A stretch of 64,000 nucleotides of DNA from Prevotellaceae bacterium UBA4361 (GCA_002393575.1 DGSN01000032.1:40279-104278); one strand, 5' to 3'; positions 25,593-35,705 are shown, counted from the stretch's first letter. Made by a program: numbers and translations. Notes: generated from the letters alone by a model not told the origin.

Positions 25593-27091
25593 AATGCCTG
25601 TTGTTTAAGTTTTTCGGCTTTCTCAAATGCCTCCTCAATGGTTCCGACGTTGAGGAACGCCTGTTCTGGCAATTCATCACATTCACCATCGAGAATCATC
25701 TTGAATCCACGAATCGTATCCTCAATGCTGACCATCACGCCAGGCACACCTGTAAACTGCTGCGCCACGGCGAAAGGCTGGCTCAGGAATCGCTGAACAC
25801 GACGGGCACGGCTCACTGTAAGCTTGTCCTCATCGCTCAGTTCCTCCATACCGAGAATGGAAATGATATCTTGGAGTTCCTTGTTGCGCTGCAAAATCTG
25901 CTTCACTCGTTGCGCTGTATTGTAGTGCTCTTCACCCACCACGTTAGGGTCGAGAATTCGACTGGTGGAATCAAGAGGATCCACAGCAGGATAGATGCCC
26001 AGCTCGGCAATCTTTCTGTTGAGCACCGTTGTGGCATCAAGATGAGAGAAGGTGGTTGCAGGAGCAGGGTCGGTCAAGTCGTCGGCAGGCACATACACAG
26101 CTTGCACAGAGGTGATGGAGCCGTTCTTGGTACTCGTAATGCGTTCCTGCATCTGTCCCATTTCGCTGGCAAGCGTAGGTTGATAACCAACGGCACTTGG
26201 CATACGTCCCAAGAGTGCCGACACTTCACTACCAGCCTGAGTGAAACGGAAGATGTTGTCGATGAAGAGCAGGATGTCGCCACCACCCATGCCGTCACTA
26301 CCATCACGGAAACTCTCGGCAATGGTCAGACCGCTCAGCGCAACCGAAGCACGTGCTCCAGGAGGTTCGTTCATCTGTCCGAACACAAGGCTCACTTGGC
26401 TTTTCTCAAGTTCTTCCTTGTCAATCAGCGAGAGGTCCCATTTGCCTTCCTCCATCGCCTCCTTGAATTTCTCACCATAGCGGATGACACCACTCTCAAT
26501 CATTTCACGGAGCAAGTCATTACCCTCACGAGTACGCTCGCCCACACCCGAAAAGACCGAGAAGCCGTTGTTCTTCTTAGCCACATTATTGATGAGTTCC
26601 TGAATAAGCACAGTCTTACCCACACCGGCACCACCGAAAAGGCCAATTTTACCACCCTTTGCGTATGGCTCAATCAGGTCAATCACCTTGATACCCGTGT
26701 GGAGCACCTCCTGGGCTGGACTTAGTTCGTCGAACTTCGGAGCCTCGCGGTGGATAGGCAAAGCCCCTTCCCTACTCATCGGCTCCATGCCATCGATGGG
26801 GTCTCCATTCACATTCATCAATCTGCCTTTCACCTGCCTGCCTACAGGCATAGTGATAGGCCGCCCCGTAGCCACAGCTTCCATGCCACGACGCAAACCA
26901 TCGGTAGAGTCCATAGCCACGCAGCGCACCGTGTTTTCACCAATATGCTGCTGCACCTCCACCACCAGTTGTTTGCCATTTCCACGGTCAACCGTTAAAG
27001 CGTCGTGAATACGAGGCATCCTCTCGGCAGCAAAGTGGACATCCACCACAGGACCAATAATCTGAGATATATTACCTGTTATCTGTTCCAT
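25589..27091 (-). CDS. atpD: F1Fo ATP synthase beta subunit
   Basis: 500 residues, the catalytic subunit, with P-loop GGAGVGKT and the family string ALSGLTIAESFRDGSDGMGG. ATG at 27091 (MEQITGNISQIIGPVVDVHF) matches the conserved beta N-terminus; the longer frame to 27169 does not. First gene of the atp operon, 81 bases downstream of the flavin reductase gene. No strong promoter is visible in that gap, so both may share a transcript. Confidence 0.97.
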   Translation of the reverse strand: MEQITGNISQIIGPVVDVHFAAERMPRIHDALTVDRGNGKQLVVEVQQHIGENTVRCVAMDSTDGLRRGMEAVATGRPITMPVGRQVKGRLMNVNGDPIDGMEPMSREGALPIHREAPKFDELSPAQEVLHTGIKVIDLIEPYAKGGKIGLFGGAGVGKTVLIQELINNVAKKNNGFSVFSGVGERTREGNDLLREMIESGVIRYGEKFKEAMEEGKWDLSLIDKEELEKSQVSLVFGQMNEPPGARASVALSGLTIAESFRDGSDGMGGGDILLFIDNIFRFTQAGSEVSALLGRMPSAVGYQPTLASEMGQMQERITSTKNGSITSVQAVYVPADDLTDPAPATTFSHLDATTVLNRKIAELGIYPAVDPLDSTSRILDPNVVGEEHYNTAQRVKQILQRNKELQDIISILGMEELSDEDKLTVSRARRVQRFLSQPFAVAQQFTGVPGVMVSIEDTIRGFKMILDGECDELPEQAFLNVGTIEEAFEKAEKLKQQAL

Positions 27092-27172
27092 CCGTATAAT
27101 CGTTGAGCGTTTTTCTAAAAACGATGATGAATCATCTTCCCCTTTTTTATCAAGAGGAAGATAAAACACACG

Positions 27173-27691
27173 CTATTTCTGCAAATACTTATCGTTGGCA
27201 ACAAGCACTTCTTCTATTTCACCAATGAAGAGGATATGAATGTCACCGCTCTCATAGTTCTTCTCAAATACTTCTTTGTCAATGAACTTCTTCTTGTCAA
27301 GTGGGTCAACATAGAGCTTACGACACTTGAACACAAGTTCTGCTTCACCCACGTATGTACATTTACCTTCGCAAACAGGAGTCAGCCCAGCACCTGCAAA
27401 CTTATCCTGACGCACACCCGACACCGTTCCGCAATAAGCCAAATGCTTCTTGTAGTCGTCAGATAGTACGGAAAGCGTGAACTGGTCGCACTTGTTCAGG
27501 AAATTCATCGTGTGACGAGATGGACGGACATAAATCGTTGCAACGGGTTTGTCCCAAAGCATACCGAAATTGCCCCAAGAAATCGTCATCACATTGTATC
27601 CCACTTCTTCATTTCCCGCCGTCAGCAGCATCATACGGTTGACCAGTGTGAAAGGATTACATTGCAAATCCTTATAGCTAATTTTTTCCAT
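27173..27691 (-). CDS. Flavin reductase family protein (FMN-binding split barrel)
   Basis: 172 residues. The N-terminal pattern NPFTLVNRMMLLTAG, followed by NVMTISWGNFGMLWDKPVATIYVRPSRHT, is characteristic of FMN-binding flavin reductase-like proteins common in anaerobic Bacteroidales. It probably binds FMN, with redox partner and substrate unknown. It lies just upstream of atpD on the same strand. A -7 box (TATCTTTG) lies at 27742-27749. Confidence 0.85.
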   Translation of the reverse strand: MEKISYKDLQCNPFTLVNRMMLLTAGNEEVGYNVMTISWGNFGMLWDKPVATIYVRPSRHTMNFLNKCDQFTLSVLSDDYKKHLAYCGTVSGVRQDKFAGAGLTPVCEGKCTYVGEAELVFKCRKLYVDPLDKKKFIDKEVFEKNYESGDIHILFIGEIEEVLVANDKYLQK

Positions 27692-27741
27692 ATTGTGTTT
27701 ATTTAGTTATTCTGTTTTTCGTGGTTGCGTTATACTCAATT

Positions 27742-27749
27742 GCAAAGAT
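27742..27749 (-). promoter_or_regulatory. Putative -7 box upstream of the flavin reductase/atp genes
   Basis: TATCTTTG on the minus strand matches TAnnTTTG exactly and gives a leader of about 45 bases. The -33 region has no clear TTTG. Confidence 0.4.
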
Positions 27750-27911
27750 AAGCAATTTTTCATAGACTTTCCTACTTATCCATTGAATAATTTTTCAAAA
27801 AATTTTTATTTAAGCAGGATTTACAACAAAAAAGGACATAAAACCACCACATTCTTCCACTTCCATGTGATAGTTTTATGTCCTTCGCGATGCAGAATAG
27901 AGGAATCGACC

Positions 27912-29798
27912 TTATTTCTGATTGACAAACTGAATTTTGCCGTCCTTGGTGTATTTCATCGGGCTTACACACACGCTCCTTCGTCCGATGGCACCTTGAT
28001 GTCCATCGATTGTGAGTGCAGCATTATGGTAGAAAAGATAGTCCTTGCCCTTGAAATGTGCAATGCCCGGATGAATGGTGAAACTGTTTTCTGCTCCTCC
28101 TGTCACCTGTCCTTGATGCGTCCAAGGTCCATTGATGGAAGAAGAGGTAGCATAGTCGATGGCTTCCTTGTGGTCGTCACCCATAGAAGCATAAACCAAA
28201 TAGTAAATGCCCTTGCGCTTGATGAGCCAAGGTCCTTCAACATACTTAGGTAAATCAACAGTCCAGATGTCTCCATCCAGTTCAATCATATTGTCCTTCA
28301 GCTTCGCCATAAAGCAGGTTCCATTTCCCCAGCAAAGATATGCCTGCCCATCATCATCAATCAGCACCGTTGGGTCGATGTCGTTCCACCACCCTCTTGC
28401 GCCGTTGTCTGTCATCTTGTCGTTCACAAGGGGCTTTCCGAGCGGGTCAATGAAGGGACCCGTAGGAGAATCACTCACAGCCACGCCTATCGCCTTACCT
28501 GTCCAAGGTTCTCCTGCTTGACAACTGGTGTAATAATAGAACTTTCCGTTTCGCTCCACCACTTGCGATGCCCAAGCCTCACCTACCGACCATGCAAAAT
28601 CTTCGGGACGTAGCACTGCACCATGATCGGTCCATGTCTTCATGTCGGAAGTTGAATAGCAATTCCATTCAGTGATGTTGAACTCATGCCCTCCGCTGGC
28701 AGAATCTTGTCCTTCGTACCACTCATCGTGTCCCACATAGAGATAGAGCCGATTCTTATACACAAGAGGTGCTGGGTCGGCAGTGAACTTGTTTCTGATG
28801 AGGGGATTGCTTCCGAACTTGAAGGTGTCCAGCTTTGCACTTCCCTGCTGACGACGAGCCCTGTCGAGGAAAGACACAGCGCGTTTCAGGTTTTCTTCTG
28901 TGTACATCTTGAATCCGTGTCCTCCATCCTGCACCTGATAGTATTGGCATACAATGCCATGCTGACGGAGTGCCTTAGCGAATTCCCTGCCTTGACAACA
29001 AGGAACGACGTTATCGGCTGTGCCATGAAACACAATGGTAGGAGGGTCACCCGCATTCAGGTAGGTGATAGGACTAAGGGAAGCATAGAGGTCCTCATGT
29101 CCCTGCAATGGTTGTCCAAGCAAAACTTCTTCAGGAGGATTGGGTGCGGTTTTGTGGTCGTCGCAATTCATGTTTTGCAAGTCGATAGGTCCCGACCAAT
29201 CGACAGCTGCATTCACAGCACTGCTTTCCTTGAGGTTGTTACCTACGCTTCCTTCCAAATCCATTTCAACGGTACCAACTGTGGCGTGTTTGGTTCCCGA
29301 CGTAGCTGCGGTGAGCGAAGAAAGATGTCCACCCGAAGAGAAGCCAGATGTTGCAATGAAGGAGGTGTCGAACTGATAATCTGCAGCATGGGCACGGACG
29401 AAGCGTACTACAGCTTTGATGTCATGCAACTGGGCTGGATAGTGCGCATCTCCACTCGAACGGTGGTTAGGGGTAACAACGGCATAACCTGCATCGAGAT
29501 ATGCCTTGCAGATGGTGGCAAGGTCTGCCATGCCCTTTCCGTTATTGCTGAACCAAGCACTGCCATAAATGTGAATGACAACAGGATAGCGTTCAGCCTT
29601 TTTCTCGGGCAGATAGATGTCAAGTGTGTGATATGCCTTTCCATCGTCTGCATAATTCAAATCAGCAAACTTTTGGGAGTAATGCATGGCTTCGGGAGAC
29701 AGTTGTTGTCCTCCGAATCCAAAATTCTGTGCTTCTACTGCACTACCCGCTCCCAACCAACAAGCAGCACTCAGCAATAATGGATATATACGTTTCAT
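27912..29798 (-). CDS. Secreted bifunctional esterase / GH43 glycosidase
   Basis: 628 residues. A signal peptide (to about residue 24) precedes an alpha/beta-hydrolase esterase (about 30-315) with an oxyanion region HIYGSAWF, nucleophile Ser154 in GFSSG, an acid in HGTADNVVP and a His in DGGHGF. A five-bladed GH43 domain (about 325-628) follows. Its candidate catalytic residues are the Asp in DPAPLVY, the Asp in NDIDPTVLIDDDG and the Glu in YVEGPWLI. Acyl-group removal and cleavage of arabinose or xylose side chains would thus be joined in one protein, suiting acetylated or feruloylated arabinoxylan. ATG at 29798 (MKRIYPLLL) is preferred because the longer frame reads through repeat R2. It is the third gene of a three-gene secreted cluster. 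Confidence 0.88.
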   Translation of the reverse strand: MKRIYPLLLSAACWLGAGSAVEAQNFGFGGQQLSPEAMHYSQKFADLNYADDGKAYHTLDIYLPEKKAERYPVVIHIYGSAWFSNNGKGMADLATICKAYLDAGYAVVTPNHRSSGDAHYPAQLHDIKAVVRFVRAHAADYQFDTSFIATSGFSSGGHLSSLTAATSGTKHATVGTVEMDLEGSVGNNLKESSAVNAAVDWSGPIDLQNMNCDDHKTAPNPPEEVLLGQPLQGHEDLYASLSPITYLNAGDPPTIVFHGTADNVVPCCQGREFAKALRQHGIVCQYYQVQDGGHGFKMYTEENLKRAVSFLDRARRQQGSAKLDTFKFGSNPLIRNKFTADPAPLVYKNRLYLYVGHDEWYEGQDSASGGHEFNITEWNCYSTSDMKTWTDHGAVLRPEDFAWSVGEAWASQVVERNGKFYYYTSCQAGEPWTGKAIGVAVSDSPTGPFIDPLGKPLVNDKMTDNGARGWWNDIDPTVLIDDDGQAYLCWGNGTCFMAKLKDNMIELDGDIWTVDLPKYVEGPWLIKRKGIYYLVYASMGDDHKEAIDYATSSSINGPWTHQGQVTGGAENSFTIHPGIAHFKGKDYLFYHNAALTIDGHQGAIGRRSVCVSPMKYTKDGKIQFVNQK

Positions 29799-29818
29799 AT
29801 TCACTTTTTTCAAATTTA

Positions 29819-29902
29819 TGAATGAAGAATGAAGAACGTAGAATGAAGAATGTATTTTACTCTGCTCATGGAATGTGTAATTTTCATTCTTCACTCTTCA
29901 TT
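29819..29902. repeat. 'gaagaatg' interspersed element, copy R2
   Basis: The core ATTTTACTCTGCTCATGGAA lies between gaagaatg and cattcttcactcttc arms. It occupies the gap between the two GH43 genes, with the same orientation as R1, R3 and R4. Confidence 0.85.
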
Positions 29903-29914
29903 TATAAAACTTCA

Positions 29915-31348
29915 TTATAATTTCTTCAGATTCCACTTCGAGTTATCGCTTTGAAAGTCGAAAGCAGCCAATGTAGGAGAACTGTCTCCGATGGAAACAA
30001 GAGCAAGCTTCTCCTGAGTACCAGGAATGGCTTTTGGCATAATACGATAAGTACCATCAGTCAGCATGTCAATGCGCCACAACTGACAGTCTTCGCCTGT
30101 AAATACCGTGTCTGCTACAACTTCGCGTTCTGCCGTGGCAGTCAGCACTCGGTTCGTACCTTCGATACATATTTTATAATAAGGCTGTCCCAGATAGCCG
30201 CCTCGTCCAGCATCCTCAATAGCCCAACGCTGATGAGGGCGCGACATGAAGTCGCTGCAACGCACTCCGACACGTTCCTTTGGCCAACTGCCTTCCACGT
30301 CAGCCAATTTCTGCATCTCGATAGGCTTGATTTCGGTGTTTTGGTCTCGGCGGTACCAACGTCGGGCTGTTTCCAAACGGGTAAAATCCACAGCCAACTC
30401 CAAAGCATAGCCTCTGCGTTCTGATTCTATCTCATAACAGCCATCCTTAAATGACTCACCAGCCACAGGCCAGTCGTTCTTCCAAAGCAATGGACGAATA
30501 CCCAATGTGCTATAGCCTCCCTGGTCGAAATCGGCTTCAAAATGGCATGACATCTTCTCCACGCCATCGCATTCCACCGTGCGACCGAAATGTCCTGGAC
30601 CAACCACTCGGTCATGCGCAGCAATCACCATTTTTCCACCACCCTGAAGCATATCTCTGCCGACATTGTCGATGTAAGGGCCTGTCACCTTTCTCGACCT
30701 TCCAACAACAATGTTATAGGTGGAGTTCACACCGTCGCAACATGTACCGTGTGTTCCTAAAAGATAATACCAGCCATTACGATAGATAAGGTCGGATGCC
30801 TCGCAGTCGATGGCAATGTCAATCGGCTCATTACCTTTCACACGTTCTCCCGTGCGAGGGTCGAGTTCCACAAGGCGAATATAACCGAAATAGGTGCCAT
30901 AACTCAGCCACAGTCTGCCAGTGGTTGGGTCGAGAAGCATTCCAGGGTCGATGGCATCACAATCTTCATTACCATCGGTTGATGCCACTTCTACGGCTTC
31001 GGTGAATTTGAAATCAGGAGACTTTGGGTCGAGCGTCTTATTCCACATCGTAAGAATTCTGCCATTGTGTCCGCCACCCAGTCCACCACCAGTTGCTCCG
31101 TATGCAATCAAGTATCGGTCACCAATTTTCAGGACATCGGGTGCAGCACCACCTCCTGGACGCTCTGCACCACCATGCCAAGACCATCCATCGGAAGAAA
31201 TCAATCCACCGCCACCTGTACCAAAGGTATAATACTTTCCATCACATTCCTGAATGGTGGATGGATCATGAATAAAAGGTTCACCAATCTGCGCTTTCAC
31301 CGTTGAAATCATGACACTTAACGCAGCATATATTAAAATTCTTTTCAT
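29915..31348 (-). CDS. Secreted GH43-family glycosidase with C-terminal beta-trefoil-like domain
   Basis: 477 residues with a signal peptide ending VKAQ. The GH43 propeller begins EPFIHDPSTIQECDGKYY, holds a second acidic site in DAIDPGMLLDPTTGRLWLSYG and a probable general acid in DCEASDLIYRNGWYYLL. This pattern is closest to arabinan endo-arabinosidase-like GH43 enzymes. The last 130 residues (RWAIEDAG..., QLWRIDMLTDGTYRI) have the repeated QxW-like pattern of ricin-type carbohydrate-binding domains. It is probably an arabinan or arabinoxylan enzyme co-transcribed with the genes on both sides. Confidence 0.85.
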   Translation of the reverse strand: MKRILIYAALSVMISTVKAQIGEPFIHDPSTIQECDGKYYTFGTGGGGLISSDGWSWHGGAERPGGGAAPDVLKIGDRYLIAYGATGGGLGGGHNGRILTMWNKTLDPKSPDFKFTEAVEVASTDGNEDCDAIDPGMLLDPTTGRLWLSYGTYFGYIRLVELDPRTGERVKGNEPIDIAIDCEASDLIYRNGWYYLLGTHGTCCDGVNSTYNIVVGRSRKVTGPYIDNVGRDMLQGGGKMVIAAHDRVVGPGHFGRTVECDGVEKMSCHFEADFDQGGYSTLGIRPLLWKNDWPVAGESFKDGCYEIESERRGYALELAVDFTRLETARRWYRRDQNTEIKPIEMQKLADVEGSWPKERVGVRCSDFMSRPHQRWAIEDAGRGGYLGQPYYKICIEGTNRVLTATAEREVVADTVFTGEDCQLWRIDMLTDGTYRIMPKAIPGTQEKLALVSIGDSSPTLAAFDFQSDNSKWNLKKL

Positions 31349-31366
31349 GCGTTTTTCCTCCTCTTT

Positions 31367-32134
31367 TTATTTAATTTTAAGTTGATTCAAAGGTTTTCCA
31401 TTCGCATCCAAGAAGCGCACGCAGAAATCGCTCATGCCAGGTCCATTCACCACAGAGCCTCTCAGCACATTGATGCCCTTCTTCAAGGTCAGTCGTTTGC
31501 TGACACAGTCATCTACCACCATTCTTCGGTCGCCCGACATGAGGAGCACTTCCTCGCCATTAAGCCACCAAATAGAAGCGGAATTGGAACCGACTGCCAA
31601 ACGAACATCCTGCATGTCGGTGTCACATTCTATGAGTGTCACTGCCCAATAGAGCACACCATAAAGACGATTGCCGTATGCTTCGCCAAAGCGGAACAAC
31701 TTCACATTGTAGTTCTCACTTTCAAGTTCATGCCATTTCAGTGTTTCTCGTTTAACCACCTCCTTCGGTTCGAGCGGCTTTCCGTTCGCATCGGTTGGTG
31801 CAGGACCTCGGAACGACCTCGTAGGCAATTCCATTTCGGTATGCACAGCCTTCACCTTCTGCCCATCACGAGGAATGGCTGTCATCTGACCTTTGAAATA
31901 CTGTTTGGAGAAAACATCACGCAGGTAGGTGTCAGTAAATCCTGCATTGCTTCTGATTGGTTTGTCCATTGGTTCCAAAAGTCGCCAACGGCGAATAAAA
32001 CCATCTTTGTCGGTGTTCGACACTTTCGTTTTCACTGGGTGGAAATACTTTCCAATGTCCTGTGCACGACTCGTAACATTCACCATAGCCATCATGCAGC
32101 ATAGAACGCAGCACATCAATTGTTTGTTCTTCAT
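31367..32134 (-). CDS. Secreted beta-sandwich protein of the xylan cluster
   Basis: 255 residues with a signal peptide (to about Ala24, VTSRAQD). The body lacks recognisable catalytic motifs. The C-terminal half (VRLAVGSNSASIWWLNGEEVL... LKKGINVLRGSVVNG) looks like a galactose-binding jelly roll, a fold often used to hold carbohydrates. ATG at 32134 is preferred to one 30 bases upstream. As first gene of the cluster it may bind the polysaccharide attacked by the two GH43 proteins downstream. That role is inference from context. Confidence 0.6.
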   Translation of the reverse strand: MKNKQLMCCVLCCMMAMVNVTSRAQDIGKYFHPVKTKVSNTDKDGFIRRWRLLEPMDKPIRSNAGFTDTYLRDVFSKQYFKGQMTAIPRDGQKVKAVHTEMELPTRSFRGPAPTDANGKPLEPKEVVKRETLKWHELESENYNVKLFRFGEAYGNRLYGVLYWAVTLIECDTDMQDVRLAVGSNSASIWWLNGEEVLLMSGDRRMVVDDCVSKRLTLKKGINVLRGSVVNGPGMSDFCVRFLDANGKPLNQLKIK

Positions 32135-32193
32135 ATTACCGTAATAGTTAAATGTATTTTTCAATTAGAGTGTGTATGAGAGAAAAAGTTTAA

Positions 32194-32273
32194 TAAGTTA
32201 AAAATTAAAAGTTAAGAATTAAAATTGGCTATACAAACGGTCTTTTAACTATTAACTTTTAATTTTTAACTTA
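32194..32273. terminator. Perfect 22-bp inverted repeat between carB and the xylan genes
   Basis: The arms at 32194-32215 and 32252-32273 are perfect 22-bp complements made of gttaaaaatt-type sequence, with a 36-base loop. It starts 13 bases past the carB stop codon on the minus strand, so it may end or attenuate that transcript. It is A/T-only in the stem, unlike a classic terminator. Similar 'taagttaaaa' strings occur at 15110 and 20635. Confidence 0.45.
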
Positions 32274-32285
32274 CCAAGCTTAATT

Positions 32286-35200
32286 TCAGCTCTTGTACTC
32301 CTGCCAAGACTTAGCCTTGATGTCCTCCAGCTTCATAGCAGTGAAAGCCTCGATAAACACCTTTGCCAAGCGTACATTCGTCATAAGCGGAATGTTGTGG
32401 TCAATGGCACTACGACGAATGCGGTAGCCGTTGGTCAACTCGCGCTTCGTGTTGTTCTTTGGCACATTGATGATGAGGTCGAAAGCATGGTCGTGAATCA
32501 TGTCGAGCACATTGTTCTGTGCATTTTCTTCATCTGGCCAAGCCACTTCTGTAGCAGGAATGTTATTGTCCTGGAAGAACTTAGCTGTACCTGCCGTAGC
32601 GAAGATATTGTAGCCATTTTTCACCAATTGCTGTGCAGGCTCAAGCAATGCCACCTTACCTTTTGCTCCACCCGAAGAAATCAGAATGTTCTTCTTTGGA
32701 ATGGAGTAACCCGTGGCAATCAAAGCATTGATGAGAGCTTCGTTGAGGTCATCGCCCAAACAACCAACCTCACCCGTCGAACTCATATCCACACCGAGCA
32801 CAGGGTCTGCATTCTGCAAGCGGGCAAAAGAGAACTGCGATGCCTTCACGCCGATGCGGTCGATGTCGAATTCCGAACCGTCTGGACGAGTGTAAGGCAC
32901 ATCGAGCATAATCTTTGTGGCAGTTTCAATGAAGTTGCGCTTCAGAATCTTGCTCACAAATGGGAACGAACGTGATGCACGCAAGTTACACTCAATCACC
33001 TTCACCTCGCGGTTCTTAGCCAAGAACTGAATATTGAATGGTCCAGAGATGTTAAGCTCCTTGGCAATCTTTCGGGAAATCTTCTTAATCTGACGAACTG
33101 TAGAGAAATAGATGTTCTGAGCAGGGAAAATCATTGTGGCATCGCCCGAGTGAACACCAGCATACTCAATATGCTCCGAAATAGCATACTCTACGATTTT
33201 ACCCTTGTCGGCAACAGCATCGAATTCTATTTCCTTCGTGTCCTGCATGAACTGCGAAACAACCACAGGGTAGTCTTTGCTTACCTCCGTTGCCATCTGC
33301 AAGAAGCGTTCCAACTCCTCAAAGCTGTAGCACACGTTCATGGCAGCACCAGAGAGTACATACGAAGGACGGACAAGCACAGGGAATCCCACTTCGCCCA
33401 CAAACTCCTTGATGTCTTCGAACGAAGTCAACGCACGCCATGCAGGTTGGTCAACGCCCAACTTGTCAAGCATAGCAGAGAACTTGTCGCGGTTCTCGGC
33501 GCGGTCAATATCCACAGGCGATGTACCCAGCACAGGAATGCCCTGGCGGTAAAGTTTCATGGCGAGGTTGTTAGGAATCTGTCCACCCACGCTCACAATC
33601 ACGCCGCGAGGCATCTCCAAGTCAATCACGTCGAGCACACGCTCCAGCGAAAGCTCATCGAAGTAGAGGCGGTCGCACACGTCGTAGTCCGTACTAACCG
33701 TTTCAGGGTTATAGTTAATCATGATGGACTTATAGCCCAACTTGCGAGCCGTGTTGATGGCATTCACCGAACACCAGTCGAATTCCACTGAAGAACCGAT
33801 GCGGTAAGCACCTGAACCCAATACAACGACCGACTTGTCATTCTTATAATATTCTATGTCGTGTGACGCATTCTTCGAAGCGTTCTTCACACATTCTTTC
33901 CATTCCTCCGTGGTCATCTTGTCTGCACGAGTAGGCTCCACCTGTGGCAGATACGTGAAGTAGAGGTAGTTGGTCAGTTCAGGATGCTCGCTGGCAACGG
34001 TGTCGATGCGCTTCACCGATGGCAGGATGCCATGTTCCTTGCGGTAGCGACGCACAGCCAGATTTTCCTTCTCCATGTTGGCATGTCCTGGCTTCAGTAC
34101 AAAGCGAGCTATCTGGAAATCGGAGAATCCAGCTGCCTTCACCTCGCGGAGGAACTCGTCGGACAGTTCTTCCAAACTGTTGTACGACTGCAGCTGATGC
34201 TTCAAGTCAACAATGTGCTTCAAGCGGTGGATGAACCAAACGTCAATCTTCGTCAGTTCCTCAATGCGTTCGCACGTATATCCTTCCTCCAAAGCCTGTG
34301 CGATGGCGAAGATGCGCAAGTCGGTAGGGTTGGAAAGTTCCTCATCGAGGTTCTCAAACTTCACATGGTCGTTACCCACGAATCCATGCATACCCTGTCC
34401 AATCATACGCAAGCCCTTCTGAATCATCTCCTCGAACGAACGGCCAATCGACATGATTTCGCCCACCGACTTCATGGACGAACCGATGAGTCGGCTTACA
34501 CCCGAGAACTTCGTCAAGTCCCAACGAGGAATCTTACAAATCATATAATCAAGCGAAGGAGCGACGTAAGCAGAATTTGTCGTGCCCATCTCGCCAATCT
34601 GGTCGAGCGTGTAACCGAGTGCAATCTTTGCAGCTACGAATGCCAGTGGATAACCCGTTGCCTTCGAAGCCAAAGCAGAAGAACGCGACAGACGTGCATT
34701 GATTTCAATGATGCGGTAGTCATTCGTCTGGGCATTGAAAGCAAACTGGATGTTACACTCACCCACAATACCGAGGTGTTTCACGCACTTAATGGAAATA
34801 TCCTGCAACTGCTTCACCTGTTCAGCTGTCAACGAACAAGTTGGAGCCACCACAATCGATTCACCCGTGTGGATGCCCAGTGGGTCGAAGTTCTCCATCG
34901 AAGCCACCGTGAAGCAACGGTCGTTGGCATCACGAATCACCTCAAACTCTATTTCCTTCCAGCCTTTCAGCGACTCCTCCACCAGAATCTGAGGAGCGAA
35001 GGTGAAAGCACTTTCTGCGATTTCCGTGAAAGTCTTCTCATCTGGGCATATACCCGAACCGAGTCCACCCAGAGCGTAGGCGGAACGAATCATGACAGGG
35101 AAGCCGATGCGTCGTGCAGCAGCAAGAGCGTCTTCCATCGACTCCACCGCCTGCGACACAGGCGTTTTCAGTTCAGCCTCATCCAATCGCTTCACGAAGC

Positions 35201-35585
35201 GGTCGCGGTCTTCCGTGTCCATGATAGCTTCCACCGAAGTGCCGAGCACTTCCACGCCATATTCAGCAAGTGTACCGTTCTGATAAAGTTCCGTACCGCA
35301 ATTCAACGCCGTCTGACCACCGAATGCCAAGAGGATGCCGTCAGGTCGTTCCTTCTTGATGATTTCTGTCACGAAATAAGTGGTGACAGGCTGAAAATAC
35401 ACCTTGTCGGCAATGCCTTCCGAAGTTTGAATTGTGGCAATGTTAGGATTCACAAGCACAGAACTGACACCTTCCTCTCGCAAAGCCTTCAATGCCTGCG
35501 AGCCAGAATAGTCGAATTCACCAGCTTGTCCGATTTTCAATGCGCCCGAACCCAAAACGAGCACCTTACTGAGTTTCTTTTTCAT
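32286..35585 (-). CDS. carB: Carbamoyl-phosphate synthase large subunit
   Basis: 1099 residues, slightly longer than the E. coli enzyme. Two repeated halves, each with an ATP-grasp domain, begin KKLSKVLVLGSGALKIGQAGEFDYSG and VVLGSGAYRIGSSVEFDW. The C-terminal allosteric domain follows (ILISSGGAKGKVALLEPA). It makes carbamoyl phosphate for pyrimidines and arginine. The small subunit carA is not in the window. A strong promoter match lies at 35674-35705. Confidence 0.97.
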   Translation of the reverse strand: MKKKLSKVLVLGSGALKIGQAGEFDYSGSQALKALREEGVSSVLVNPNIATIQTSEGIADKVYFQPVTTYFVTEIIKKERPDGILLAFGGQTALNCGTELYQNGTLAEYGVEVLGTSVEAIMDTEDRDRFVKRLDEAELKTPVSQAVESMEDALAAARRIGFPVMIRSAYALGGLGSGICPDEKTFTEIAESAFTFAPQILVEESLKGWKEIEFEVIRDANDRCFTVASMENFDPLGIHTGESIVVAPTCSLTAEQVKQLQDISIKCVKHLGIVGECNIQFAFNAQTNDYRIIEINARLSRSSALASKATGYPLAFVAAKIALGYTLDQIGEMGTTNSAYVAPSLDYMICKIPRWDLTKFSGVSRLIGSSMKSVGEIMSIGRSFEEMIQKGLRMIGQGMHGFVGNDHVKFENLDEELSNPTDLRIFAIAQALEEGYTCERIEELTKIDVWFIHRLKHIVDLKHQLQSYNSLEELSDEFLREVKAAGFSDFQIARFVLKPGHANMEKENLAVRRYRKEHGILPSVKRIDTVASEHPELTNYLYFTYLPQVEPTRADKMTTEEWKECVKNASKNASHDIEYYKNDKSVVVLGSGAYRIGSSVEFDWCSVNAINTARKLGYKSIMINYNPETVSTDYDVCDRLYFDELSLERVLDVIDLEMPRGVIVSVGGQIPNNLAMKLYRQGIPVLGTSPVDIDRAENRDKFSAMLDKLGVDQPAWRALTSFEDIKEFVGEVGFPVLVRPSYVLSGAAMNVCYSFEELERFLQMATEVSKDYPVVVSQFMQDTKEIEFDAVADKGKIVEYAISEHIEYAGVHSGDATMIFPAQNIYFSTVRQIKKISRKIAKELNISGPFNIQFLAKNREVKVIECNLRASRSFPFVSKILKRNFIETATKIMLDVPYTRPDGSEFDIDRIGVKASQFSFARLQNADPVLGVDMSSTGEVGCLGDDLNEALINALIATGYSIPKKNILISSGGAKGKVALLEPAQQLVKNGYNIFATAGTAKFFQDNNIPATEVAWPDEENAQNNVLDMIHDHAFDLIINVPKNNTKRELTNGYRIRRSAIDHNIPLMTNVRLAKVFIEAFTAMKLEDIKAKSWQEYKS

Positions 35586-35673
35586 AACAATTATAAAAGT
35601 ATTGTGTTTGAGATGTACTTTCTACGATGAAATAATCTTTTTACCTAAAGACTACATTTTCTTTTCCAATTTG

Positions 35674-35705
35674 CAAAGATAGGTCAAAATCCCGAATTAT
35701 GCAAA
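35674..35705 (-). promoter_or_regulatory. Promoter of carB
   Basis: On the minus strand TTTG, exactly 20 bases, TATCTTTG: a full match to the Bacteroidota consensus. The leader is about 80 bases. Confidence 0.65.

Noticed and set aside
29799..29894. Upstream extension of the esterase-GH43 gene to 29894
   Set aside because: The extra 32 codons are translated repeat R2. A normal signal peptide starts at the ATG at 29798.
33984..35630. 548-codon frame antisense to carB
   Set aside because: Shadow of carB. It lacks protein-like character and crosses the carB start and leader.
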